Assembly (NCBI RefSeq): GCF_030019515.1
Contig: NZ_JASEEQ010000014.1
Location: 1 to 64,000 of the forward strand
Origin: Nocardioides sp.
GTDB lineage: Bacteria; Actinomycetota; Actinomycetes; Propionibacteriales; Nocardioidaceae
DNA length: 64,000 bases
Reading direction: 5' to 3'
This document shows positions 50,239-58,306 of this stretch, in pieces. Both the position numbers and the translations under genes were made by a program. The notes beneath the pieces are model-generated. The model ran no database searches, was not told where the DNA came from, and was given only the letters and a program-made list of their open reading frames with translations. Positions within the stretch are counted from its first letter, which is position 1; each line of letters opens with the position of its first letter.

Positions 50239-51672
50239 ATGCCATCGCCCTTTGAGTACGCCCCGGCACCCGAGTCGCGCGCCGTCGTCGACATCAAGCC
50301 GTCGTACGGCCTGTTCATCAACGGTGAGTTCGTCGACGGCCACGGCGCGTCGTTCAAGACGATCAGCCCGGCCACCGAGGAGGTGCTGGCCGAGATCGCG
50401 GAGGCCGACGAGGCCGACGTCGACGCCGCCGTGAGGGCCGCCCGCACCGCCTACGACAAGGTCTGGTCACGGCTGCCCGGCCGTGAGCGCGCCAAGTACC
50501 TCTACCGGATCGCCCGGATCATCCAGGAGCGCAGCCGCGAGCTCGCGGTGCTGGAGTCGCTCGACAACGGGAAGCCGATCAAGGAGTCGCGCGACGTCGA
50601 CGTGCCGATCGTCGCCGCGCACTTCTTCTACTACGCCGGCTGGGCCGACAAGCTGGAGTACGCCGGTCACGGCGCCGACCCGCGGGCCCTCGGCGTCGCC
50701 GCCCAGGTGATCCCGTGGAACTTCCCGCTGCTGATGCTGGCCTGGAAGATCGCGCCCGCGCTGGCGTGCGGCAACACCGTGGTGCTCAAGCCCGCGGAGA
50801 CCACGCCCCTCACCGCGCTGCTGTTCGCCGAGATCTGCCAGCAGGCCGACCTCCCGCCAGGCGTCGTCAACATCGTGACCGGCGCCGGGGGCACCGGCCA
50901 GGCACTGGTCGGCCACCCCGGCGTCGACAAGGTGGCGTTCACCGGCTCGACCGCGGTCGGCAAGGCGATCGCGCGCTCGGTCGCCGGCACCAGCAAGCGG
51001 GTCACGCTCGAGCTCGGCGGCAAGGCCGCGAACATCGTCTTCGACGACGCGCCGATCGACCAGGCCGTCGAGGGCATCGTCGACGGGATCTTCTTCAACC
51101 AGGGCCACGTCTGCTGCGCGGGCTCCCGCCTGCTGGTCCAGGAGAGCATCGCCGAGGACCTGCTCGAGCGGCTCAAGGCCCGGATGTCCACGCTGCGCAT
51201 GGGCGACCCGCTCGACAAGAACACCGACATCGGCGCGATCAACTCCGGCGAGCAGCTCAAGCGGATCCGCGAGCTCTCCGAGGTCGGCGACGCCGAGGGC
51301 GCCGAGCGCTGGGAGGTCGCCTGCGAGCTGCCCACCAAGGGGTTCTGGTTCCCGCCGACCCTGTTCACCGGCGTCTCCCAGGCCCACCGGATCGCCCGCG
51401 AGGAGATCTTCGGGCCGGTGCTGTCGGTGCTGACCTTCCGCACCCCCGCCGAGGCGCTGGAGAAGGCGAACAACACGCCGTACGGCCTGTCCGCGGGCGT
51501 GTGGACCGAGAAGGGCTCGCTGATCCTCAAGATGGCCAGCTCCCTGCGCGCCGGCGTGGTCTGGGCCAACACGTTCAACAAGTTCGACCCGACGAGCCCG
51601 TTCGGCGGCTACAAGGAGTCGGGCTACGGCCGCGAGGGCGGCCGCCACGGGCTGGAGGCGTATCTCAAGTGA
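50239..51672 (+). CDS. Aldehyde dehydrogenase
   Basis: 477 residues, complete. NAD-binding and catalytic signs: IPWNFPLLMLAWKIAPALACGNTVVLKPAE (about 155-184), FTGSTAVGKAI (about 235), general-base Glu in LELGGKAA (about 258), catalytic Cys in GHVCCAGSR (about 292), and EEIFGPVL (about 392). Probably oxidises DeoC-derived acetaldehyde. Its stop overlaps the GTG of a truncated paralogue (GTGA, 51669-51672). Confidence 0.93.
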   Translation: MPSPFEYAPAPESRAVVDIKPSYGLFINGEFVDGHGASFKTISPATEEVLAEIAEADEADVDAAVRAARTAYDKVWSRLPGRERAKYLYRIARIIQERSRELAVLESLDNGKPIKESRDVDVPIVAAHFFYYAGWADKLEYAGHGADPRALGVAAQVIPWNFPLLMLAWKIAPALACGNTVVLKPAETTPLTALLFAEICQQADLPPGVVNIVTGAGGTGQALVGHPGVDKVAFTGSTAVGKAIARSVAGTSKRVTLELGGKAANIVFDDAPIDQAVEGIVDGIFFNQGHVCCAGSRLLVQESIAEDLLERLKARMSTLRMGDPLDKNTDIGAINSGEQLKRIRELSEVGDAEGAERWEVACELPTKGFWFPPTLFTGVSQAHRIAREEIFGPVLSVLTFRTPAEALEKANNTPYGLSAGVWTEKGSLILKMASSLRAGVVWANTFNKFDPTSPFGGYKESGYGREGGRHGLEAYLK

Positions 51673-52550
51673 CCCCGTCAAACGCGCGCATCGACGTCCG
51701 CAAGACCTACAAGCTCTACATCGGGGGCGCATTCCCCCGCTCGGAGTCGGGCTACTCCTACGAGGTCCTGGACAGCAAGGGGAAGTTCGTGGCCAACGCC
51801 GCCCTCGCCTCCCGCAAGGACGCTCGCGACGCGGTCACCGCGGCCCGCAAGGCCTTCGGCGGCTGGTCCGGGCGCACGGCGTACAACCGGGCCCAGATCC
51901 TCTACCGGATCGCCGAGGTCATGGAGGACCGCCGCCCGCAGTTCGTGCAGGCCGTCAGCCAGTCCGAGGGCCTCTCGGCCGCGAAGGCGGGCGGGGTCGT
52001 CGACGAGGCGATCGACCGCCTGGTCTGGTACGCCGGGTGGGCCGACAAGATCACCCAGGTCGTCGGCAACGCCAACCCGGTGGCCGGGCCGTACTTCAAC
52101 CTCTCGACCCCCGAGCCCACCGGGGTCGTCGCCGTGCTCGCCCCGCAGGCCTCCTCGCTGCTCGGCCTGGTCAGCGTGGTCGCGCCGGTCATCGTCACCG
52201 GCAACACCACCGTGGTCGTGTCCTCCTACGACCGGCCGCTGCCGGCCGTGACGTTCGCCGAGGTGCTCGCCACCTCCGACGTCCCCGGCGGCGTGGTCAA
52301 CCTGCTGACCGGGTCCGCGGCGACCGTCGGCCCGTGGCTGGCGGCGCACATGGACGTCAACGCGATCGACCTGACCGGCGTCGCCGGCGACACCGCCCTG
52401 GCCACCGACCTCGAGGTCGCCGCGGCCGACAACCTCAAGCGGGTACGTCGGGCCCCGGCCGCCGAGCCGGACTGGTCGCTCGACCAGGGTCTCGAGCCGA
52501 TGACGGCGTTCCTCGAGACGAAGACCGTGTGGCACCCCATCGGGGTCTGA
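51669..52550 (+). CDS. Truncated, catalytically incomplete aldehyde dehydrogenase paralogue
   Basis: 293 residues, aligned with the N-terminal half of the ALDH fold: KTYKLYIGGAFPRSESGYSYEVLD, WSGRTAYNRAQILYRIAEVME, YAGWADKITQVVG, then PEPTGVVAVLAPQASSLLGL and NTTVVVSSYDRPLPAVTFAEVL. The ELGG Glu and the catalytic Cys regions are absent and the C-terminus is unique. Coupled by GTGA overlap to the full ALDH with no frameshift, so it looks maintained, perhaps as a partner or regulator rather than decaying. Confidence 0.8.
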   Translation: MTPSNARIDVRKTYKLYIGGAFPRSESGYSYEVLDSKGKFVANAALASRKDARDAVTAARKAFGGWSGRTAYNRAQILYRIAEVMEDRRPQFVQAVSQSEGLSAAKAGGVVDEAIDRLVWYAGWADKITQVVGNANPVAGPYFNLSTPEPTGVVAVLAPQASSLLGLVSVVAPVIVTGNTTVVVSSYDRPLPAVTFAEVLATSDVPGGVVNLLTGSAATVGPWLAAHMDVNAIDLTGVAGDTALATDLEVAAADNLKRVRRAPAAEPDWSLDQGLEPMTAFLETKTVWHPIGV

Positions 52551-52557
52551 TCCGTCG

Positions 52558-53169
52558 GTGCGCGCGCGTGTGATCGTCCTCGCCGGGCCCTCGGGTGCCG
52601 GCAAGTCCCGCCTCGCGGAGCGGGTCGGCCTGCCGGTCCTCCGGCTCGACGACTTCTACAAGAATGGCGACGACCCGACCCTCCCCCGGATCACCGAGGG
52701 CGCCAACGCGGGCCTGGTCGACTGGGACGACCCGCGGTCGTGGTGGCTCGAGGACGCGCTCGCCGCCCTCGACGCCATGTGCCGGCAGGGCAGCGCCGAG
52801 GTGCCGGTCTACGAGATCGCCCGCGACGGGCGCTGCGGCATGCAGACCCTCGACCTGCAGGGCTCCGACCTCTTCATCGCCGAGGGCATCTTCGCCCAGG
52901 AGGTCGTGCCGCACGTCACCGACACCGGCCAGCTCGCGGCGGCGTACTGCGTGCGCCAGCACCCGGCCGTCACGTTCTGGCGCCGGCTGACCCGGGACCT
53001 GCGCGAGCACCGCAAGCCCCCGCTGGTCCTGGTCCGGCGCGGCCTCGCGCTGATGCGCGACCAGCGCCGCGTGGTGGCCCACGCGGTCGCGAAGGGCTGC
53101 GAGCCGGTCACCCCGGAGCAGGGCTTCGCCGCGGTCACCGCGCTGATCGGGAAGGGCGCGCTGCGGTGA
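52558..53169 (+). CDS. udk: Uridine kinase-like protein
   Basis: 203 residues from a GTG. P-loop GPSGAGKS (about 10-17), RLDDFYKNGDDPTLPR (about 29-44), and DWDDPRSWW (about 54) as in uridine/phosphoribulokinase-like enzymes, with SDLFIAEGIFAQE as Walker B. It would phosphorylate uridine and cytidine for salvage. Eight bases after the ALDH-like gene; overlaps the next gene by four bases. Confidence 0.85.
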   Translation: MRARVIVLAGPSGAGKSRLAERVGLPVLRLDDFYKNGDDPTLPRITEGANAGLVDWDDPRSWWLEDALAALDAMCRQGSAEVPVYEIARDGRCGMQTLDLQGSDLFIAEGIFAQEVVPHVTDTGQLAAAYCVRQHPAVTFWRRLTRDLREHRKPPLVLVRRGLALMRDQRRVVAHAVAKGCEPVTPEQGFAAVTALIGKGALR

Positions 53170-53714
53170 GCGAGGACTGGCCGGAGCGGGTCTTCCGCGA
53201 GCGCCTGGTCCAGCCCGACCGGGTCTCCTGCGGCGCGACCGTCCTGGTCGTCACGCGGATGATCCTCGACCACGGGTACGGCGAGTACATCGGTGCCGCC
53301 CCGTCCGTGCCCGACCGGTTCCGCGAGGAGGTGCTCGCGATGCACCGCCGGGTGACCGGCACCGTGGACCGCGGCCGGCTCCAGCTGCCGTGGCCGCGGG
53401 CGCTCGGGACCCCGCCCTGGGCGGTCGCCCGCCAGCTCGGCGACCGGGACGTCCGGTGGATCCGCACGTCCCCGGCCTCGGGGTACGACGCCGTGACCGC
53501 TGCGACCCGCGTCCACCAGCCGGTCCCGGTCTACGTCGGCAGCCGCTGGCTGCCCCGGCACGTCGTGCTGGCCCTCGGCGAGCACGAGGGCGCGCTGCGC
53601 TTCTTCGAGCCGGCACGGGGCCGCCTCGTGGACGTCTCCCGCACCGAGTTCGCGGCGGCCCGGCTGGGCCTGGCCGGCTGGGACCACGCCTGGTGGGCGG
53701 TCCTGCCCGAGTGA
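53166..53714 (+). CDS. Conserved hypothetical protein, C39-like cysteine-peptidase pattern
   Basis: 182 residues, GTG overlapping the udk stop (GTGA). A Cys in DRVSCGATVLVVTRMIL (about 22) followed by a helix, and later PRHVVLALGEHEGALRFFEPARGRLVDVSRTEFAAA (about 130-165) with a His and a Pro/Asp-like strand, resemble the Cys-His arrangement of C39-like papain-fold proteins. No signal peptide. A catalytic role is inference. Coupling to udk suggests a link to nucleoside metabolism or just shared transcription. Confidence 0.6.
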   Translation: MSEDWPERVFRERLVQPDRVSCGATVLVVTRMILDHGYGEYIGAAPSVPDRFREEVLAMHRRVTGTVDRGRLQLPWPRALGTPPWAVARQLGDRDVRWIRTSPASGYDAVTAATRVHQPVPVYVGSRWLPRHVVLALGEHEGALRFFEPARGRLVDVSRTEFAAARLGLAGWDHAWWAVLPE

Positions 53715-53739
53715 GAGCCGGGCCGGGCCCGGTCGGGTA

Positions 53740-54861
53740 TCAGTCGTGCTCGGCCTTGAGCGCGGCGTACTCCGGCTTGATCAGGTCGGTGATCAGGGCC
53801 AGCCGCTCGTCGAACGGCAGGAACGCCGACTTCATCGCGTTGATCGTGAACCACTCCAGGTCCTTCAACCCGTAGCCGAACGCCTCCACCAGCGACCACA
53901 GCTCGTGGGTCACGGAGGTGCGGCTCATCAGCCGGTTGTCGGTGTTGACCGTGACCCGGAAGCCGAGCCTCTTCAGCAGCCCGATCGGGTGCTCGGCGAT
54001 CGAGGTGGCCGCGCCGGTCTGCACGTTCGACCAGGGGCACATCTCCAGCGGGATGCGCTTGTCGCGGACGTACGCCGCCAGCAGGCCGAGGCTGACCGTG
54101 CCGTCCTCGGCGACCGTGATGTCGTCGATGATCCGCACCCCGTGCCCGAGCCGGTCGGCGCCGCACCACTGGATGGCCTGCCAGATCGACGGCAGCCCGA
54201 AGCCCTCGCCCGCATGGATCGTGAAGTGGGCGTTCTCCCGCTGCATGTACTCGAAGGCGTCCAGGTGCCGGGTGGGGGGATAGCCGGCCTCGGCGCCGGC
54301 GATGTCGAAGCCGGCGACGCCGCGGTCGCGCCACGCGACCGCGAGGTGGGCGATCTCCATCGACCGCGCCTGGTGCCGCATCGCGGTGAGCAGCTGCCGT
54401 ACGACGATCCGCCCGCCGGCGGCCTCGACGCCCTGGTCGAAGCCCTCCTGGACCGCCGCCACCACCTCGTCGAGGCTCAGGCCCTGGAGCACGTGCTGCT
54501 CGGGCGCGTAGCGGACCTCGGCGTACACCACGCCGTCGGCGACCAGGTCCGCCACGCACTCCCGCGCCACCCGGGTGAGCGCCGAGGCCGTCTGCATCAC
54601 CGCGACCGTGTGGTCGAAGGTCTCCAGGTAGCGCTCCAGGGAGCCGGAGTCGGAGGCCTCCGCGAACCACCGGCCGAGCGTCTCGGCGGAGAGGTCCCCC
54701 TCCACGGCCGGGAGCTGGTGCCCGATCTCCGCGGCCAGCTCGATGATCGACTGGGGACGCAGCCCGCCGTCCAGGTGGTCGTGCAGCAGCGCCTTCGGCG
54801 CCCGCTGCACCTGGTCGAGGGTCGGGGACGGGTTCGGGGACGGGCTCGACGACACGGTCAT
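53740..54861 (-). CDS. add: Adenosine deaminase
   Basis: 373 residues. Zn and catalytic motifs in order: KALLHDHLDGGL (about 23-34), HAGEGFGLPSIW with catalytic Glu (about 217), DRLGHGVRI (about 239), CPWSNVQTG, and VNTDNRLMSRT (about 299). It deaminates adenosine and deoxyadenosine to the inosine forms that PunA uses. The Ser/Pro-rich N-terminal tail (about 15 residues) may be a start-site artefact. Convergent with the cysteine-peptidase-like gene. Confidence 0.95.
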   Translation of the reverse strand: MTVSSSPSPNPSPTLDQVQRAPKALLHDHLDGGLRPQSIIELAAEIGHQLPAVEGDLSAETLGRWFAEASDSGSLERYLETFDHTVAVMQTASALTRVARECVADLVADGVVYAEVRYAPEQHVLQGLSLDEVVAAVQEGFDQGVEAAGGRIVVRQLLTAMRHQARSMEIAHLAVAWRDRGVAGFDIAGAEAGYPPTRHLDAFEYMQRENAHFTIHAGEGFGLPSIWQAIQWCGADRLGHGVRIIDDITVAEDGTVSLGLLAAYVRDKRIPLEMCPWSNVQTGAATSIAEHPIGLLKRLGFRVTVNTDNRLMSRTSVTHELWSLVEAFGYGLKDLEWFTINAMKSAFLPFDERLALITDLIKPEYAALKAEHD

Positions 54862-54926
54862 GCCGCGATCCTTCCACCTCCCGGGCCCGGTCCGCGCCGA
54901 GTACGGCGGACCGGTAGGTTCCCGGC

Positions 54927-55379
54927 ATGCGCGTCTTCACGACCCTGGAGCAGGTTGCCGCTGCGAGCGGCGAGGAGCTGGGCACCTCCGAGTGGCTCAC
55001 GATCGAGCAGGACCGGGTGGACCGGTTCGCCGAGGCGACCGGGGACCACCAGTGGATCCACGTCGACGTCGAGCGGGCGGCCACCGGGCCGTTCGGCGGC
55101 ACCATCGCCCACGGCTACCTCACGCTGTCGCTGGTGCCGTTCCTGGGCAGCCAGGTGTTCTCCCTGGAGACCCCGGGCGCCAAGCTGAACTACGGCGTCA
55201 ACAAGGTCCGCTTCCCGAACCCGGTGTTGGTCGGCAAGCGGGTCCGGGCCCACGTGACGCTGGCCGAGGTCGCCGAGATCCCGGCCGGCCAGCAGATCAC
55301 GCTGCGCTACACCGTCGAGATCGAGGACGAGGCCAAGCCGGCCTGCGTCGCCGAGACGGTCGTCCTGCTGCTCCCCTGA
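54927..55379 (+). CDS. MaoC-like (R)-enoyl-CoA hydratase
   Basis: 150 residues, hot-dog fold. The hydratase-2 signature ATGDHQWIHVDVERA (about 32-46) carries the catalytic Asp and His, followed by FGGTIAHGYLTLSL (about 52-65). It hydrates (2E)-enoyl-CoA to (R)-3-hydroxyacyl-CoA. It stands alone between add and the deoA operon; not obviously tied to nucleoside metabolism. Confidence 0.88.
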   Translation: MRVFTTLEQVAAASGEELGTSEWLTIEQDRVDRFAEATGDHQWIHVDVERAATGPFGGTIAHGYLTLSLVPFLGSQVFSLETPGAKLNYGVNKVRFPNPVLVGKRVRAHVTLAEVAEIPAGQQITLRYTVEIEDEAKPACVAETVVLLLP

Positions 55380-55389
55380 CCCGCAGGGT

Positions 55390-55472
55390 GCCGAGTCGGC
55401 GCATCTTGCTCACCCGGGAGGCTCGAGTCGGCGCGTTGTGCCCGCAGCCCGGGCAAGTTGCGCCGAGTCGGC
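55390..55472. repeat. Three CGAGTCGGCGC repeats in a convergent intergenic region
   Basis: GCCGAGTCGGCGC-(A/G)T-TTG units occur at 55390 and 55422, and in inverted orientation ending at 55472, with CCCGGG segments between. The first and last copies can pair. Located between the convergent maoC-like and deoA genes; a terminator role is plausible. Confidence 0.6.
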
Positions 55473-55478
55473 GGGGGA

Positions 55479-56765
55479 TCAGCTGACGCGGTCGATGACC
55501 AGCGGGGTGGGGAGGTACGGCGCGTCCGCGGGCGCGATGTCGTAGCCGCCCTCGAGCGAGGCGAGAGCACGCTCGAACCGGTGCGCGTCGTCGGTGAGCA
55601 GCGTGAACAGGGGCTGGCCCTCGGTCACGGCGTCCCCCGGGCGGGCGTGCCACACGACGCCCGCGCCGGCCTGCACCGGGTCCTCCTTGCGGGCCCGGCC
55701 CGCGCCCAGTCGCCAGGCGGCCAGGCCGACCGCCATCGCGTCGAGGCGGGCCAGCACACCGGACGCCGGAGCGGTGACGACATGGCTCTCGCGCGCCTCG
55801 GGCAGCGGTGCGTCCGGGTCGCCGTCCTGGGCGCGGATCATCGCCTTCCAGGCGTCCATCGCCGAGCCGTCGGCGAGCCGGTCGGCCGGGTCGACGTCGT
55901 CGCGGCCCGCGCCGGCGAGCATCTCGCGGGCCAGCGCCAGGGTCAGCTCGACCACGTCGGCCGGGCCGCCGCCGGCCAGCACCTCGACCGACTCGGCGAC
56001 CTCGATCGCGTTGCCGGCGGTGCGACCCAGCGGGGTGGCCATGTCGGTGAGCAGCGCGACCGTGTGGACGCCTGCGTCCTTGCCGAGCGCGACCATCGTC
56101 TCGGCGAGCTCTCGCGCTGAGTCGACGTCCTTCATGAACGCGCCCGTGCCGACCTTGACGTCGAGCACCAGCGAGCCGGTGCCCTCGGCGATCTTCTTCG
56201 ACATGATCGACGAGGCGATCAGCGGGATCGCCTCGACGGTGCCGGTGACGTCGCGCAGCGCGTAGAGCTTCTTGTCCGCGGGGGCCAGCCCGTCGCCGGC
56301 CGCGCAGACGACCGCGCCGACGGACTCGAGCTGCGCCATCATCTCGTCGTTCGACAGCGCGGCCCGCCAGCCGGGGATCGCCTCGAGCTTGTCGAGGGTG
56401 CCGCCGGTGTGGCCCAGCCCGCGCCCGGAGAGCTGCGGGACGGCGACCCCGCAAGCGGCGACCAGCGGCGCGAGCGGCAGCGTGATCTTGTCGCCGACCC
56501 CGCCGGTCGAGTGCTTGTCGGCGGTGGGCCGCGAGAGCGAGGAGAAGTCCATCCGCTCCCCCGACGCGATCATCGCGGCGGTCCACCGGGCGATCTCGCG
56601 CCGGCTCATGCCGTTGAGCAGGATCGCCATCGCGAGCGACGACATCTGCTCGTCGGCGACCGCGCCCCGCGTGTAGGCGTCGACCACCCAGTCGATCTGG
56701 CTGTCGCTCAGCTCGTGACGGTCACGCTTGGCGGCGATCACCTCGACGGCGTCATGGTCAGGCAT
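55479..56765 (-). CDS. deoA: Thymidine phosphorylase
   Basis: 428 residues. Family motifs: N-terminal VIAAKRDRHELSDSQIDWVVDAY, phosphate-site KHSTGGVGDK (about 86-95), SGRGLGHTGGTLDKLEAIPG (about 115-134), SSIMSKKIAEG (about 188) and the C-terminal swivel domain. It phosphorolyses thymidine/deoxyuridine to base and deoxyribose-1-P. The start overlaps the P450 stop by 8 bases; last gene of the minus-strand nucleoside operon. Confidence 0.95.
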   Translation of the reverse strand: MPDHDAVEVIAAKRDRHELSDSQIDWVVDAYTRGAVADEQMSSLAMAILLNGMSRREIARWTAAMIASGERMDFSSLSRPTADKHSTGGVGDKITLPLAPLVAACGVAVPQLSGRGLGHTGGTLDKLEAIPGWRAALSNDEMMAQLESVGAVVCAAGDGLAPADKKLYALRDVTGTVEAIPLIASSIMSKKIAEGTGSLVLDVKVGTGAFMKDVDSARELAETMVALGKDAGVHTVALLTDMATPLGRTAGNAIEVAESVEVLAGGGPADVVELTLALAREMLAGAGRDDVDPADRLADGSAMDAWKAMIRAQDGDPDAPLPEARESHVVTAPASGVLARLDAMAVGLAAWRLGAGRARKEDPVQAGAGVVWHARPGDAVTEGQPLFTLLTDDAHRFERALASLEGGYDIAPADAPYLPTPLVIDRVS

Positions 56766-57930
56766 GTGTTCCTCCCACGGGCACGCTACGGAACCCTCTC
56801 AACACGAACGTCCCCCGGCTCTCCGGCTCTCCGGTGAGGGCCAGGTCGGGGAACGTCTCGAACAGTTCGGACACCGACTCCGCCAGCTCCATCCTGGCGA
56901 GCGGGGCGCCGAGGCAGAAGTGCACGCCGACCCCGAACGCCAGGTGGTTGTTGGGGTCGCGGTCCACGTCGAACACGTCGGGGTCGGCGAAGACCGCCGG
57001 GTCGCGGTTGGCGGCGCCGAGCAGCGCGACGATCCGCTGCCCCTCCTCGACGAGCACCGCCTGCTCTCCCTCGCCCACCTGCACGTCCTCGATCGCGGTC
57101 CGCTCGAAGAGCTGGAGGGCGGAGTCGAAGCGCAGCATCTCCTCGACCGTGCGGGGCACGTCGGAGCCGGGACGCAGGCCCCGGCGCAGCATCGCCGTGA
57201 GGCCGTTGCCGAACACGTTGACCGAGGCCTCGTGCCCGGCGTTGAGCAGCAGCACCACCGCGGCCACGACCTCGTCCTCGGTCAGCTCGGTCGCGACCAG
57301 GTCGGTGATCAGGTCCTCGGCGGGCGACGTACGCCGCTCCCGCACCAGCTCGCGCACCAGGCCGGCGAAGTCGATCGCGGCGGCGACGGCCGCGTCGACC
57401 GTCTCCTGCGGCGGCGAGACCTCGTACATCCGCACGATCGCCTGCGACCAGTCCCGCAGGGAGTGGGCGTAGGTGCGGGGCACGCCGAGCAGGTCGGCGA
57501 TCACCAGCACCGGCAGCGGCTCGGCGTAGTCCCCGACCACGTCGAAGCCGGCCGGGTCCACACCGGCGAGCAGCTCCGCGGCGAGCTCGCGCACCCGCGG
57601 GCGCAGCCGCTCCACGTGACCGCGCGCGAACGCCGAGGCGACCGGGCGCCGGAGCCGGGTGTGCTCGGGCGGCTCGTTCTCCATCATCTGGTTGCGGTGG
57701 AGCAGGTTGAACGGCTCGAGGTGGTCGAGCGGCTCCTTGTCCTTCCAGAGCCGGCCCAGCCGCCGGTCGCGCTGCACCTGGCCGACCGTCGCGTGCGCGA
57801 ACGTCAGGTACCGGCCCGTCGGCTCGTGCCACGCCACCGGGTGCCGGGCGCGCTCGCGCGCGAAGTGCGGGTAGGGGTCGGCGACGACGGCGGGGTCGGT
57901 CAGGTCAATCGAGGTCGTCGGGACCGAACG
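56758..57930 (-). CDS. Cytochrome P450 within the nucleoside operon
   Basis: 390 residues from the ATG at 57930, which overlaps the cdd stop. P450 hallmarks: I-helix LLNAGHEASVNVFGNG (about 240-255), ExxR in VEEMLRFDSALQLFERT (about 278), and heme-thiolate loop FGVGVHFCLGAPLARMEL (about 335-352). The usual acid-Thr pair of the I-helix reads E-A-S, so the Thr is replaced. It needs ferredoxin partners not seen here. Embedded between cdd and deoA, both overlapped, so it is co-transcribed. Substrate unknown; a modified nucleoside is one possibility. Confidence 0.9.
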   Translation of the reverse strand, partial: RSVPTTSIDLTDPAVVADPYPHFARERARHPVAWHEPTGRYLTFAHATVGQVQRDRRLGRLWKDKEPLDHLEPFNLLHRNQMMENEPPEHTRLRRPVASAFARGHVERLRPRVRELAAELLAGVDPAGFDVVGDYAEPLPVLVIADLLGVPRTYAHSLRDWSQAIVRMYEVSPPQETVDAAVAAAIDFAGLVRELVRERRTSPAEDLITDLVATELTEDEVVAAVVLLLNAGHEASVNVFGNGLTAMLRRGLRPGSDVPRTVEEMLRFDSALQLFERTAIEDVQVGEGEQAVLVEEGQRIVALLGAANRDPAVFADPDVFDVDRDPNNHLAFGVGVHFCLGAPLARMELAESVSELFETFPDLALTGEPESRGTFVLRGFRSVPVGGTHA

Positions 57931-58306
57931 CATCCGGCAGCACCTCGTCCATCCGCTTGACACCCGAGACCGTCCACAGCAACAGGCCCGGTCCGCCGTT
58001 CTCGTGCAGCAGCTGCCGACACCGCCCGCAGGGCATGATGATCTCCCGCTCGCGGTTGACGCACACGAAGTGGGTCAACCGGCCGCCGCCGGTGATGTGC
58101 AGCTGGCTGACCAGCCCGCACTCGGCGCACAGGCCGACGCCGTACGACGCGTTCTCGACGTTGCAGCCGACCACGGTGCGGCCGTCCTCGGCGATCGCCG
58201 CGGCGCCGACCGGGAAGCGCGAGTACGGCACGTACGCGTGCGACATCGCCTCCTCGGCCGCCGCCTTCAGCGACTCCCAGTCGAACGCGGTGTCCTGGGT
58301 GCTCAC
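57905..58306 (-). CDS. cdd: Cytidine deaminase
   Basis: 133 residues, homotetrameric zinc type. Catalytic motif GVGLCAECGLVSQL with C-A-E (about 58-63) and PCGRCRQLL (about 93-101) give the three Cys zinc ligands and the catalytic Glu; YSRFPVGAAAI is at the N-terminus. It deaminates cytidine/deoxycytidine. GTG start touches the stop of the upstream permease (TAGTG). Confidence 0.93.
   Translation of the reverse strand: MSTQDTAFDWESLKAAAEEAMSHAYVPYSRFPVGAAAIAEDGRTVVGCNVENASYGVGLCAECGLVSQLHITGGGRLTHFVCVNREREIIMPCGRCRQLLHENGGPGLLLWTVSGVKRMDEVLPDAFGPDDLD

Noticed and set aside
53531..55105. Open minus-strand frame running past adenosine deaminase and into the maoC-like gene
   Set aside because: Out of frame with add and antisense to the supported MaoC gene; no recognisable domain.
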